Origin: CAMTWZ01 sp041749075
Lineage (GTDB): Bacteria > Bacteroidota > Rhodothermia > Balneolales > HLUCCA01
Assembly: GCA_041749075.1 (NCBI GenBank)
Contig: JBGTBY010000035.1
Coordinates: 1 to 64,000, forward strand
DNA length: 64,000 bases
Reading direction: 5' to 3'
Shown here: in pieces, positions 7,834 to 18,422 of the stretch
How positions within the stretch are numbered: position 1 is the stretch's first letter
Layout of the letters: every line of letters begins with the position of its first letter
Position numbers and translations under genes: made by a program
The notes under the pieces: generated by a model
Seen by the model: the letters and a program-made list of their open reading frames with translations, nothing else
Told to the model about the DNA's origin: nothing
Database searches by the model: none

Positions 7834-9614
7834 AAGTACTTTTACTGACGATTCTGATGCTTCCTGCTGCTGTGGTGGCGCAGGAGATGCCGGTCAAATT
7901 TCATTCGATCCAATTGACCCTGAATCTGGATACGCCTGATTCCACCATCCAAGGCGAAGTTTCCTACCGCATCAGCGCGCAACAGGCCGGAGTGGAATCG
8001 CTTTGGTTGCTTGCGCGTCGCACCGACATCCGTTCCGTCCGTTTGAATGAAGTGGAACTGGATTTCAGCGTGAGAAATGACACGCTTCTAATCCCACTTT
8101 CAGGACCGCTAACCGCAGGAACCCGACATAAGTTGGACGTCCTGTACATCGCATCACCCAATTATGGCGTGCATTATTGGCCCAGAGATCATATTTGGAC
8201 GTCCTTGCGTGATGGAGCCATCGCGTCATGGCTGCCTGTGATTCCGGATTCCAACATCTTGGTGACGACCGATATCCAAATCATCACACCAAAGGGACAT
8301 CAAGCCATAACAGTTGGAGGACCGGTCAATGGCTCGACCTTGTCACATTGGCGAAGCACGGTTCCGGTTCCGATCACATCGTTGATGTTCGCTTCGGGTC
8401 CGTTTGTATCCGTCACGCCTAACCTGTTTGCCGCGAAGGGCATCGATCCAAAGACGTTATCTGAAGATCTGCCTGCCGATACGACCCGGCGAGTCATTGT
8501 ATTGCCCGATCATCGTTGGGAAACGGTAACCACGACGGGCTCGGGATTGGACTATGAATTTTTGAACATGCCAGAAATACCAGTCGAAGAGAGATCTGAT
8601 ATTCTTCGATTGGCGATGGATGTGAGTGTGGATGGGGAATCTGGATTGGTGATCACAATGACACGCTTGTCCGGCCGTGCACGTGGCAACATCACCCTTC
8701 CGATTGTGCAATACATCAACGGAACTCGGATACCGGCACCGTTGACAGTTGCAAGCACTGGAGATGTGACACGGATTTCAGCACATGGACGATTGGACAA
8801 TCTGATGATGGATGAATTACCCGATTCAATCCTGGTGATCGAAACCAAGCCAGGACGCTTCTGGCTGTATCAGATGAGGACGTCCACCAACAAAGAAGCA
8901 AGGCTTGCCGCCGCCGCCGCGTTGGGCACCGTAACGGATATGCCGGATATCGGCCTCGCGCTGAGTGATTTTTATCGCCAGGAGACGGATTCGGACATGA
9001 AATCCGCCCTATTGGTGAGTTATGCGTCTCAATCGAAAGGACGGGTGGGCGCTCATCCGCTCCTATTGAGCGCATTGAAGGAAAAAAGTGACGTGCGTTT
9101 GGTGGCCATGCGTTTGCTTAGCGGATATGTGGATAGCGAACCAGTGAAGGATGCGGTGCTGAACATCATCCGCACATCCAACGATATCCCGATGGTGAAC
9201 GAAGCGTTGCAGACGTATCGGAACTTGTTTCCGAAAGATGTGGCAGATGATCTGATGCGGCGTCTGCTTAACGAAGACCATAATGGCGACTATGCATTGA
9301 CCATTTTGAAGGCGTTTCAGGGCAGGGCGGAGGCAGAATTGATTCGGGGTCGAGTCAGCTACTATCTGAATCCGCGATTTCCATATGAGTTGCGAAAAAC
9401 GGCGTTCCTCATTTTGACGGAAACGGAAAAAACCCCATCTTCGTGGAGCGAGATCTTTACCCGCTATGCTCAAGATGCCGATCCTCGATTCCGAAATGAT
9501 ATGGTTGATGCGTCTGGTTACTTAGACCCGGAAAATCGGCAGGCGTGGCTGCAAGACCGCCTTTTTAACGAATATGATGACCGTATTTTGGATCGTATTC
9601 GCGCGTTGGACTAA
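7830..9614 (+). CDS. Secreted M1-aminopeptidase-like protein lacking the catalytic domain, with HEAT repeats
   Basis: 594 residues with a signal peptide (MKVLLLTILMLPAAVVAQ). Residues about 22-205 resemble the N-terminal beta domain of M1 aminopeptidases (TIQGEVSYRI, YIASPNYGVHYWPRDHIWT, ASWLPVIPDSN). The thermolysin-like domain that should follow, with its GxMEN and HExxH...E zinc site, is absent. From about 345 the text resembles the C-terminal Ig/HEAT part (PGRFWLYQMRTS, EARLAAAAALG and helical repeats to the end). It is thus probably a non-enzymatic periplasmic relative, for example a peptide-binding or scaffold protein; this is inference. It overlaps the upstream phosphatase gene by 4 nt. 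Confidence 0.75.
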   Translation: MKVLLLTILMLPAAVVAQEMPVKFHSIQLTLNLDTPDSTIQGEVSYRISAQQAGVESLWLLARRTDIRSVRLNEVELDFSVRNDTLLIPLSGPLTAGTRHKLDVLYIASPNYGVHYWPRDHIWTSLRDGAIASWLPVIPDSNILVTTDIQIITPKGHQAITVGGPVNGSTLSHWRSTVPVPITSLMFASGPFVSVTPNLFAAKGIDPKTLSEDLPADTTRRVIVLPDHRWETVTTTGSGLDYEFLNMPEIPVEERSDILRLAMDVSVDGESGLVITMTRLSGRARGNITLPIVQYINGTRIPAPLTVASTGDVTRISAHGRLDNLMMDELPDSILVIETKPGRFWLYQMRTSTNKEARLAAAAALGTVTDMPDIGLALSDFYRQETDSDMKSALLVSYASQSKGRVGAHPLLLSALKEKSDVRLVAMRLLSGYVDSEPVKDAVLNIIRTSNDIPMVNEALQTYRNLFPKDVADDLMRRLLNEDHNGDYALTILKAFQGRAEAELIRGRVSYYLNPRFPYELRKTAFLILTETEKTPSSWSEIFTRYAQDADPRFRNDMVDASGYLDPENRQAWLQDRLFNEYDDRILDRIRALD

Positions 9615-9623
9615 ATTTTTTTT

Positions 9624-9887
9624 ATGAATCTGATCATCAAACTTCCACCCAAGGCCGAACGAGACGAGCTCGTCGATGCTTGGATCAATGGGCTGCTCTT
9701 CGATCAATCGTACACCGAGTTCCATAACGTGATGCATGTCATCACTGGGTCCGGTTTTCATCACAACGGGGTCACCTGTCTCTTCCTGCATGAAACCACG
9801 ACGCATCTCGTGCATCAGCGCATCTCCAAACTCCGCCCGTCGGAATGGATCGATGCCGCCTTCAAAGTCCCGATCTGCCTGAATTAG
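9624..9887 (+). CDS. Small hypothetical protein (87 aa)
   Basis: Begins 9 nt after the M1-like gene with ATG and encodes MNLIIKLPPKAERDEL...KVPICLN, rich in His and Thr, with no signal peptide or membrane helix. I do not recognise a family. The frame reads as a plausible soluble domain (amphipathic helix near residues 10-25, two central strands). Its stop codon overlaps the stop of the convergent ABC permease gene. An antisense frame over the same place looks like a shadow. No convincing Shine-Dalgarno is seen; a T-rich stretch precedes the ATG. Confidence 0.5.
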   Translation: MNLIIKLPPKAERDELVDAWINGLLFDQSYTEFHNVMHVITGSGFHHNGVTCLFLHETTTHLVHQRISKLRPSEWIDAAFKVPICLN

Positions 9888-11167
9888 TTATAGCGGATCC
9901 ACTTCGCCATTTCACTGAAACTGGCTTTCTTCCCATACATCAGGATTCCGACGCGATAGATCCGCGCGCTGACCCATATGAGTCCGGTGAATGCGGCCGA
10001 CATCAGCACAACGGCTGCACCCAATTGCCAGATCGGCACATCCGTCATCGCCATGCGCAATGGCATGAGCATCGGAGTGAAGAAGGGAATCAGACTCGAT
10101 ACTACTGCCAAGGTTGAATTCGGGTCGGATGCCACAGGACCGACCAATAGAATCGGTATGATGATGGGCATGCTGATGGGGAGCATCAGTTGTTGCGTAT
10201 CCGACTCGTTATCAGCCGCCGCACCGACCGCTGCAAACAGCGACGAGTAGATGAGATAGCCCATGATGAAGAAGAAGACGAATCCGACCCATAATCCGAT
10301 CCCGATTTCGGGCATGGTGATGGGCGATTGCGCCGCGGCAGCCATGGCCTCATCGCCGACAAGTCCTGACGTGTCCATTTGGGATGCGAAATACATCCCG
10401 GCTCCTCCCATGATCGCCGCGGACGATGCCGCCCAGATGGTGAACTGCGTGAGTCCAACAGCGCCCACACCCAGTACTTTCCCCATCAGAAGTTCAAACG
10501 GACGCACGGACGATGTGATCACTTCAATGATTCGGCTGGTTTTTTCTTCAATCACGCTCCGCATGATGATGGCGCCATAGAAGAACAAGGCCCCATAAAT
10601 AATGAAGCACATGATATAGCCCACGATGAAGAGCGACTCGGTGCTGGTGGTTTCTTCGCCGGTTTCCGTGATTTTGCGAGATACGATCGTGGCTCGGGAG
10701 TTCAGAATATCTTTGACGGCATCGCTAACCTGTTCGCGGTTTAGGCGCTCATCGCGGATGACGGAGCGCAAATCAGAGCGAATGGCGCTAATGAGGGAGA
10801 GTCCGCCGGTTCCTCCTGAAATGAATTCCACTTCAGCATTTTCTGTGAGATGGCGTTCATTCAGTAGGATATACCCATCAATTCGGTTAGCCAGCACCAT
10901 CGCACGGAAGGTATCGACCGGAGCCGGTGGGAGTTCGGTATACAGCGAATCGCTGAGCAGTTCCAAGCGCGGTAGCAAGACTCCGGTTTCATCATACACA
11001 CCGATCACACGCGCTTTGTCGGTGTCGAGAAAGGATAGAAGTACTGGAATCCCGATCAACATGATCATAAAGACCGGAGCCAGTATGGTACTGATGATGA
11101 AGGCTTTGGAACGGACGCGTGTGAGATACTCGCGCTTGAGGACGATGAAAATCTTATCGGTTGACAT
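9884..11167 (-). CDS. ABC-2 type transporter permease (NatB-like)
   Basis: 427 residues. One N-terminal membrane helix (about 22-46, AFIISTILAPVFMIMLIGIPV) is followed by an extracytoplasmic domain of about 130 residues and then five or six C-terminal helices (YIMCFIIYGALFFYGAIIM, IGLWVGFVFFFIMGYLIY and others). The conserved EEKTSRIIEVITSSVRPFELLMGK loop is the signature of the NatB/ABC2_membrane_3 exporter family. It is translated from inside the end of the ATPase gene (14-nt overlap), so the two form one exporter. Substrate unknown; relatives include Na+ and peptide exporters. Confidence 0.9.
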   Translation of the reverse strand: MSTDKIFIVLKREYLTRVRSKAFIISTILAPVFMIMLIGIPVLLSFLDTDKARVIGVYDETGVLLPRLELLSDSLYTELPPAPVDTFRAMVLANRIDGYILLNERHLTENAEVEFISGGTGGLSLISAIRSDLRSVIRDERLNREQVSDAVKDILNSRATIVSRKITETGEETTSTESLFIVGYIMCFIIYGALFFYGAIIMRSVIEEKTSRIIEVITSSVRPFELLMGKVLGVGAVGLTQFTIWAASSAAIMGGAGMYFASQMDTSGLVGDEAMAAAAQSPITMPEIGIGLWVGFVFFFIMGYLIYSSLFAAVGAAADNESDTQQLMLPISMPIIIPILLVGPVASDPNSTLAVVSSLIPFFTPMLMPLRMAMTDVPIWQLGAAVVLMSAAFTGLIWVSARIYRVGILMYGKKASFSEMAKWIRYN

Positions 11168-12080
11168 GGGAACGATCGTTTTTTACAGATTCAATGAAAA
11201 TTTCGTGAAGCGAAGGGTAGACCCGTTCGAATCGATGCACATCCACCGATGCCATGGCTTTTTCCAGAATGGGACGGATTTGGCTTTCGTCTTTTGGTGT
11301 GAATTCCACAAAGCGGTTCGACCGATTGTTGAAATGAACCCCTTCGATGGTATCTAAAAAGGATGCGTCCCCATCAAATTCCAGGATGACCGTGCGTTTT
11401 CCGAAGGACCGCTTGATGTCCTGCACTTTTCCTTCCAAAATGGTGCGCCCTTCATTATACAGCACGATATCATCGCACATCTGCTCCACTTGCTCCATCC
11501 GGTGAGTGGAGAAAATGATGGTTTTTCCAGATGCCTTCAGCTCCAAAATGACTTGTTTGAGTAATTCGGAGTTGATGGGATCCAATCCGCTGAACGGCTC
11601 ATCGAAAATATATAAGGAGGGATCGTGCACAATGGTGGCGATGAACTGGATTTTCTGCTGCATCCCTTTGGAAAGCTCACCCACTTCTTTGTTGATCCAA
11701 TCGATCGCTTCAAAGCGCTCCAACCAGTAGCGGAGTGCGGTTTTGGCTTTGTCCAGCGGCACACCTTTGAGCTGAGCGAGGTAAATCAGATGCTCGCCCA
11801 CTTTCATTTTCTTGTACAAGCCGCGTTCTTCGGGCATATAGCCGATCATGGGTTGGGTTTCGCGCCCCACTTTCACACCATTGATGTGGATGTCGCCCTC
11901 ATCCGGAATCGTGATGTAATTCATCATGCGGATCGTGGTCGTTTTCCCGGCGCCATTCGGACCCAGGATTCCGAAGATGCGCCCCGGTTCGACGCTGAAA
12001 TTCACTTTGTCGACTGCAACAAAATCTCCGAACCGCTTACTGATGTTCCTGACGTCTACAATTGACATATGGGTTTGCAT
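11154..12080 (-). CDS. ABC transporter ATP-binding protein (NatA-like)
   Basis: 308 residues. Walker A is GPNGAGKTT, the signature is ELSKGMQQK, Walker B is LYIFDEPF and the switch His is in STHRMEQ. The C-terminal 80 residues after the nucleotide-binding core match the extension (DUF4162-like) of NatA-type ATPases. It pairs with the overlapping permease at 9884-11167. Starts are possible at 12080 (MQTH) or 12068 (MSIVDVRNISK); the second looks more like relatives. The gene is divergent from glgA, sharing a 44-nt gap. Confidence 0.9.
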   Translation of the reverse strand: MQTHMSIVDVRNISKRFGDFVAVDKVNFSVEPGRIFGILGPNGAGKTTTIRMMNYITIPDEGDIHINGVKVGRETQPMIGYMPEERGLYKKMKVGEHLIYLAQLKGVPLDKAKTALRYWLERFEAIDWINKEVGELSKGMQQKIQFIATIVHDPSLYIFDEPFSGLDPINSELLKQVILELKASGKTIIFSTHRMEQVEQMCDDIVLYNEGRTILEGKVQDIKRSFGKRTVILEFDGDASFLDTIEGVHFNNRSNRFVEFTPKDESQIRPILEKAMASVDVHRFERVYPSLHEIFIESVKNDRSHVNR

Positions 12081-12124
12081 GGACTGGTTTGGCGCTTAAC
12101 TTACAAAACGAAATTCTTTAATCT

Positions 12125-13567
12125 ATGCATATCATTCATATCAGTGCCGAATGTTATCCTGTGGCCAAAGCAGGCGGACTCGGAGATGTTGTCGGATCAT
12201 TACCAAAGTATCAGAAAGCGCATGGCTCGGAAAGCTGGGTTGTGATGCCGGCGTACGACGTTCCGTGGATTCGTCAGCACGAGTTCGAGATCGTGCATCG
12301 TGGTTTCACCCATTTGGCTGGAAACTGGTTCGAATATTCCATCCAAAAAGAGAAAAAAGACACATTGGGCTTCCCTTTGTATGTGGTGGACATCCCATCC
12401 CGGTTTCAACGCCCGGGCATCTACACCGATCCTCACAGCGGATATGGATATTGGGATGAGTTCGAGCGCTATGCCTCGTTTCAGATCTGCGCGTTGGAGT
12501 GGATCCAGTCGTTCGAGACGAAACCGGACATTTTGCATTGCCACGATCATCACACGGCGCTGATTCCGTTCATGACCACGTCGTGTCCGCAGTATGAATC
12601 TCTCATCGGAATTCCGACCGTGCTCACCATCCACAATGGCGAATATCATGGGAATTATGAACTAGGGAAACGATTTTTGCTACCCTACTTCCATCCCGAA
12701 AAAGCCGGATTTCTGGAATGGAACGGCCGTTTCAACGCTCTCGCGGCCGGCATAAGAACCTGTTGGAAGCTGACTACGGTCTCGAAAACCTATATGGATG
12801 AACTGATGCATGGCACGAGCGGCATCGAACCGATCATCCAACATGAGGCCGTGAAAGCGACCGGAATTCTGAATGGGATTGATACGGATGTGTGGAATGC
12901 GGCGAAAGATCCGTTGATCGCGCATCATTTCACTCTGAAAACGCTCGCAAAAGGGAAGCAGCAGAATAAAGAAGCCTTATGCAAGGAATTCATGTTGCCG
13001 GCGGATCGTCCGACGTTCGCGTTCATTGGTCGACTTGTGAAAGAAAAGGGGGCGGACATGTTGCCGGAACTCATTCGCGCGTTTCTGTCCAATTACGAGG
13101 CGAATTTCATTGTCTTGGGCACAGGGGACCCCGATCTGCATTACCAGTTCAACGAAATGAACAAAACCCATGTGGGTTATTTCGATGCGTCGTTGCAGTA
13201 CAATGAGCGCTTGTCGCATCAGATTTATGCAGGTACCGATTTCATTCTGATGCCTTCGCGGGTGGAGCCCTGTGGCTTGAATCAACTATTCGCGTTGCGG
13301 TACGGCACCATCCCGATCGTGCGGGATACGGGTGGACTTCATGACACCGTATTGGATATGGGAGAAGAAGGAGGGTACGGAATCCGGTTCACTCACTTTT
13401 CTTTGAGTGATGCCTATCAAGCGCTTACTCGGGCATATGACGTTTTTCATGACAATAAAAAGCTTTCCAATTTGCAAAGAAAAGCGTTTTCATTAGATTT
13501 CTCTTGGCAGTCGTCGGCCAGACAATACATCCAACTTTACACATCTTTATTACCATCTGAGGCTTGA
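12125..13567 (+). CDS. glgA: Glycogen synthase (GT5)
   Basis: 480 residues, full length for GlgA. The N-terminus HISAECYPVAKAGGLGDVVGSLP carries the ADP-glucose-binding KAGGLGDV motif, and the C-terminal Rossmann domain has FIGRLVKEKGADML, MPSRVEPCGLNQLFALRYGT (retaining glycosyltransferase E-x7-E motif) and IVRDTGGLHDTV. It extends alpha-1,4-glucan from ADP-glucose. The stop lies 4 nt before glgC, which makes the donor substrate, so the pair forms a glycogen-synthesis operon. No branching enzyme is in this window. The text around MEWNGRFNALAAGIRTCWKL is as expected for the Bacteroidota-type enzyme. Confidence 0.92.
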   Translation: MHIIHISAECYPVAKAGGLGDVVGSLPKYQKAHGSESWVVMPAYDVPWIRQHEFEIVHRGFTHLAGNWFEYSIQKEKKDTLGFPLYVVDIPSRFQRPGIYTDPHSGYGYWDEFERYASFQICALEWIQSFETKPDILHCHDHHTALIPFMTTSCPQYESLIGIPTVLTIHNGEYHGNYELGKRFLLPYFHPEKAGFLEWNGRFNALAAGIRTCWKLTTVSKTYMDELMHGTSGIEPIIQHEAVKATGILNGIDTDVWNAAKDPLIAHHFTLKTLAKGKQQNKEALCKEFMLPADRPTFAFIGRLVKEKGADMLPELIRAFLSNYEANFIVLGTGDPDLHYQFNEMNKTHVGYFDASLQYNERLSHQIYAGTDFILMPSRVEPCGLNQLFALRYGTIPIVRDTGGLHDTVLDMGEEGGYGIRFTHFSLSDAYQALTRAYDVFHDNKKLSNLQRKAFSLDFSWQSSARQYIQLYTSLLPSEA

Positions 13568-13571
13568 ACCT

Positions 13572-14844
<1,273 letters not shown>

Positions 14845-14852
<8 letters not shown>

Positions 14853-17019
14853 GCAACATCATGCGTCGGGTGAGGGTTTGCCCGCCCGACCGCAACCGCA
14901 TCACATACACGCCGGAAGGGAGACCGGTGGCGTTGAACGTCACGGAGTGTGTTCCTGCAGGAAGGATGTCGTCCACGAGTAGCGCCACACGTCGTCCAAT
15001 CATATCAAAGATTTCCAATTGCGCGAAGTTCGATGCGCGAAGTGCGAAGTGAATCTCCGTCGACGGGTTGAATGGGTTGGGGAAATTCTGTTCTAAGAAG
15101 ATTTCATCGGGCATTTCAGGCTTAATATCCACACTCGTATCCAGAGCAAAAACCGCCTCGATATTGGCAGTGAAAAACGGCTGATACCTCAATACCGGAT
15201 TCGTTTTGATGGATGCGGGAACGCCGGTCCATTCCACGAAACGATATCCTTCATCGGCAACGGCGGTCACAGTGAAGACATGATCGGATGGAAGCTTGAA
15301 CGCGATGGGATCGGAAAACGCATGTCGTGCCGCGACCAATTGTCCACCATCTCCGGCTCCCATCGTCACATTCACATAAGACGTGTTCGGATAGATGTGC
15401 GATTTCAGATGGTTCAGCATGGCTTCGGGACGTTCCTCAGCGAAGGCCCGCATCCGATCGATATGCGATTCCCATTCTTCCACGGATTCAAATCCGCCCC
15501 ATCGATCCGAATGCTCGGCGATATAAGGGGCGATGTTCGCCGCCAACGAATCCAGCACATGAACGGCATTTTCTGCACTGAACGCGGTATGCAAAAGGAC
15601 CAGATAGCGGTCGATGAATGCGGACTTGAAGTCCGCGCGATTCAGTAAACGGCGCATAAGTCGGGTGGAAGCAGGCGGATTCGGCCAAGAGCCACCGTTC
15701 GTGGCCAAAGCAAACGACAAGGTGTTGTGCTGCGCGCCGACATCCACTCCCGGCACATATGGAAATTGGAGGTCGTACCCGAATTCCGTGTCATACACCA
15801 TCCATTTCCAACGCTGATGGTCCGGATGCGAGGCCGAGCGCCAAATCCGGACATTGTTTCCAGGCCAATCGGTATTGCGAAAATAGATATGCGACAGGTA
15901 GAAATCAGTATAGTTATCCAGATCCATCCCCGCATTCAACTGGCTCCAGATGGTGGAATCGGACAAATTCGCATTCGAAGCTACTTCCACCAGATCGCTG
16001 TAATGAGTAAGTCCGGATGCGAGTCCTTCGCTCACTTCATAGGCATTCAATCCCGAATTGCGCTCCAAAATGGTGATGTCGCCGCGCGAAACTCCATATT
16101 TCTGATTCAAATAATGATCGTCGTATCGGTCGCGGATGTTATGGATGCCCCAATATTCGCCATTCAGAAACACCACGGAGGGTCGATAATGCTGCACATC
16201 CGGAAAAAAATCGGTGATAAGCGTCTGCATGAATCCATCCCGCAAATAGGATTGGTCCCAATCATTCCCCGAATTCCGCAAGTTGAATCGGCGGTATTCT
16301 TGTGTGGATTTGCTTTTGAAGATCGGATGGGTGAAGCCCTGTTTCCCGTTCGGGACATCATCCCTCGCATAAATGCGCAGTGATTTGATGGGGCGGCTCC
16401 GCGTCGTGTTTCCATGCAAGCGTACAGCGGCACCTTGCGAAAAAGCAAGGGATTTGTCCGTTTCGAAAAATTGAATGAGGATCGGGCGTTCCCACTCGGC
16501 GCCACGCTGCCACATGTTGTTATTCATGTAGGTGTAAATGCCGATGGAATCACTGAAGAAATTCGCGAAATCGGTGATGATGGAGACAACAGGGATGTCG
16601 TATCTCGTCTCGATGTCCTCGTTCACGAAATACGTGGCGAAGACTTCGGGTCCGGCGACGCCGCCCACAAACACAGCCGCGCGAATCACCGTCGCTTTAA
16701 ACACATCCCCGCGTGGTTCGCGCCAAGCTTCATCATTGGTCGCCGTATTGGTCGGAATCGTGGATAGGACCGCCGCTTGAAGCGTTCTATCGACTATATG
16801 AATCGGTTGTGTGAAATTTGGGGAATCGATCGTAGGCGCGGATCCATCCAATGTGTACCGGATATCGGCGTTAGGGAGTGACGACGACAGCGACAATTGA
16901 AACGAGTCGGAATAAAAGCCCGATGGATGCGACAAGGAGACAGATTGTGCCACAACCGAGGTCGCCGACAGGATAAAACAAATGATGATTAGGAACCCAA
17001 TCCTTTTATTTTTGACCAT
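14845..17019 (-). CDS. CotH-like secreted protein with chitobiase-type domain and T9SS C-terminal domain
   Basis: With the start at 17019 (MVKNKRIGFLIIICFILSATSVVAQ, a clear signal peptide) the product is 724 residues. Residues about 27-100 look like a chitobiase/hexosaminidase C-terminal-type fold (SGFYSDSFQLSLSS, ADIRYTLDGSAPT). The central 350 residues resemble the CotH kinase family (RLHGNTTRSRPIKSLRIYAR, LRDGFMQTL, GEYWGIHNIRDRYDDHYL, WKWMVYDTEFGYD). A small beta region and a T9SS sorting domain (LEQNFPNPFNPSTEIHFAL to RRMMLLK) end it. CotH proteins are atypical secreted protein kinases in Bacillus and fungi; activity here is unproven. The frame is open upstream but that is antisense to the divergent gene. 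Confidence 0.85.
17007..17014 (+). promoter_or_regulatory. Predicted -7 box for the thioredoxin-fold gene, inside the CotH-like coding start
   Basis: TATTTTTG fits TAnnTTTG exactly and is 5 nt before the ATG at 17020. It lies antisense to the second to fifth codons of the CotH-like gene. Confidence 0.48.
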
Positions 17020-17523
17020 ATGAGAAAGGTATACATTCTTGTTCTGGCCATCGCCATTGTCGGGGCATTTCTTATAGGCAGATACTCCGTTTCGCCAATA
17101 AATACTGAAGTCATCGAGTATGGACAATCCGATCCGTTCAATGTGACGGGGATGTGGGCCTCTGAAACAGCACTGTCTAGTTTCATGCCCGCCGACGCCA
17201 CGCAATCCGTTCTGGTCTTCGCCTTCAGTTTGAATTGTCCTCAATGCTGGGATGCGGTGGAAACCATCAAAGCCTACCAACGCTCGGGTACCGTTGATTC
17301 CATTATCGGCGTCACGTTCGGTTCTCCTTCAGAAGTGGATTCGTTTTCAAAACAGTTTGACGTAGATTTTCCGATCCATATCCTACCACTTCGTGAAATG
17401 ACGATACTCACAACATCAGTCCCCCGTGTATTTGTTGTCAAAGAAGGTCGCGTGATGGCTACTTTCACCGCACCTGTGATGTCGTTTCGTACATTCAATG
17501 ATCACTATTCCATCGGACCATGA
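17020..17523 (+). CDS. Membrane-anchored thioredoxin-fold protein with CPQC motif
   Basis: 167 residues. An N-terminal membrane helix (about 4-20, YILVLAIAIVGAFLIG) anchors a periplasmic domain with SLNCPQCWDAV (Cys 73 and 76) after a hydrophobic strand (QSVLVFAFS), and the cis-proline-like SVPRVFVVKEG loop later on. This is the layout of TlpA/ResA-like thiol-disulfide reductases or peroxiredoxin relatives. The CxxC suggests redox activity in the periplasm; the partner is unknown. Its stop overlaps the start of the GDPD gene (ATGA), so the two are coupled. The start codon directly abuts that of the divergent CotH-like gene. Confidence 0.72.
   Translation: MRKVYILVLAIAIVGAFLIGRYSVSPINTEVIEYGQSDPFNVTGMWASETALSSFMPADATQSVLVFAFSLNCPQCWDAVETIKAYQRSGTVDSIIGVTFGSPSEVDSFSKQFDVDFPIHILPLREMTILTTSVPRVFVVKEGRVMATFTAPVMSFRTFNDHYSIGP
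17024..17031 (-). promoter_or_regulatory. Predicted -7 box for the CotH-like gene, inside the thioredoxin-fold coding start
   Basis: TACCTTTC on the minus strand is one base from TAnnTTTG and 4 nt before the ATG at 17019. It lies within the second to fourth codons of the divergent gene. Confidence 0.42.
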
Positions 17524-18407
17524 AACAACTGCTACCGTTTGTCTTGTTCGGATGTGTGGCGTGCACATCCTCACCAAATCCCGACACGTGGGATCTTCAA
17601 GGTCACCGCGGCGCTCGCGGGCTCGCACCCGAGAACACCATCCCATCCTTTATTATCGCATTGGACCAAGGAGTGACCACCATCGAGCTTGACCTCGTGG
17701 TATCAGCTGATAGTCAACTCATTGTCTCACATGAACCTTGGATGAATCCCGTGATTTGCACTGCTCCGGATGGACGAGCCTTCAGCGACTCCACTGGCAT
17801 GACGTATAATATTTTCACGATGACCGCAGAAGAGGTTCAAACCTATGATTGCGGATCGCTCGGACATCCGCGATTCCCTCTTCAGGCAAAGCAAAAGGTC
17901 GTTAAGCCCCGGTTCGTAGATGCGGTTCTGGCCATCGAAATGCATGCGGTTGAACGAGGCTATCCACTTCCGAAATACAACATCGAAACGAAGATTCAGC
18001 CGGGCTGGGATGGAGTGTTTACTCCAGATCCTGAGACGTTCACGTATTTGCTTCATCAAGCCATCACAGAGACCGGAATCCGTGATCGGAGCATCCTTCA
18101 ATCGTTTGATGTGAGAACCTTGCAATCGATGCGGATGAGGGATGAAACCATTCCTTTGGCCCTCCTCATCGAAAATTCATTGGGATATGATTGGAACATC
18201 GCGAACCTCGGATTCAAACCTGATATCTACTCGCCTTACTATCCATTCGTGGATGCGACTTTGCGCAAACAGACACGAACCGATGGGATTTTGCTGATTC
18301 CATGGACAGTGAACCGTGTGGATGAAATGAAGGCCTTATTGGCTCTTGAAGTTGACGGCTTGATTACCGATTATCCCGACAGCGCGCGTATCTTGCGCGA
18401 CAATTAA
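17520..18407 (+). CDS. Glycerophosphodiester phosphodiesterase family lipoprotein
   Basis: 295 residues. The N-terminus MKQLLPFVLFGCVACTSSP looks like a lipoprotein signal with a lipobox ending at Cys 12 or Cys 15. The catalytic GDPD motifs are GHRGARGLAPENT (His, Arg, Glu), TTIELDLVVSAD and VSHEPWMNP (second His). The TIM barrel continues through YNIETKIQPGWDG, RSILQSFDVRTLQSM and PWTVNRVDEM. GlpQ-like enzymes hydrolyse glycerophosphodiesters from phospholipid turnover to glycerol-3-phosphate and an alcohol. It is coupled to the thioredoxin-fold gene by a 4-nt overlap and ends 15 nt before the esterase gene. Confidence 0.88.
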   Translation: MKQLLPFVLFGCVACTSSPNPDTWDLQGHRGARGLAPENTIPSFIIALDQGVTTIELDLVVSADSQLIVSHEPWMNPVICTAPDGRAFSDSTGMTYNIFTMTAEEVQTYDCGSLGHPRFPLQAKQKVVKPRFVDAVLAIEMHAVERGYPLPKYNIETKIQPGWDGVFTPDPETFTYLLHQAITETGIRDRSILQSFDVRTLQSMRMRDETIPLALLIENSLGYDWNIANLGFKPDIYSPYYPFVDATLRKQTRTDGILLIPWTVNRVDEMKALLALEVDGLITDYPDSARILRDN

Positions 18408-18410
18408 TCC

Positions 18411-18418
18411 TACACTTA
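18411..18418 (+). promoter_or_regulatory. Possible -7 box in front of the esterase/ATP-grasp operon
   Basis: TACACTTA is 4 nt before the ATG at 18423. It shares the TA and TT positions of the other start-proximal boxes but is a weaker match. Confidence 0.25.
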
Positions 18419-18422
18419 CCGC

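Noticed and set aside
15727..16383. 218-codon plus-strand frame
   Set aside because: Antisense to the CotH-like core; no support.
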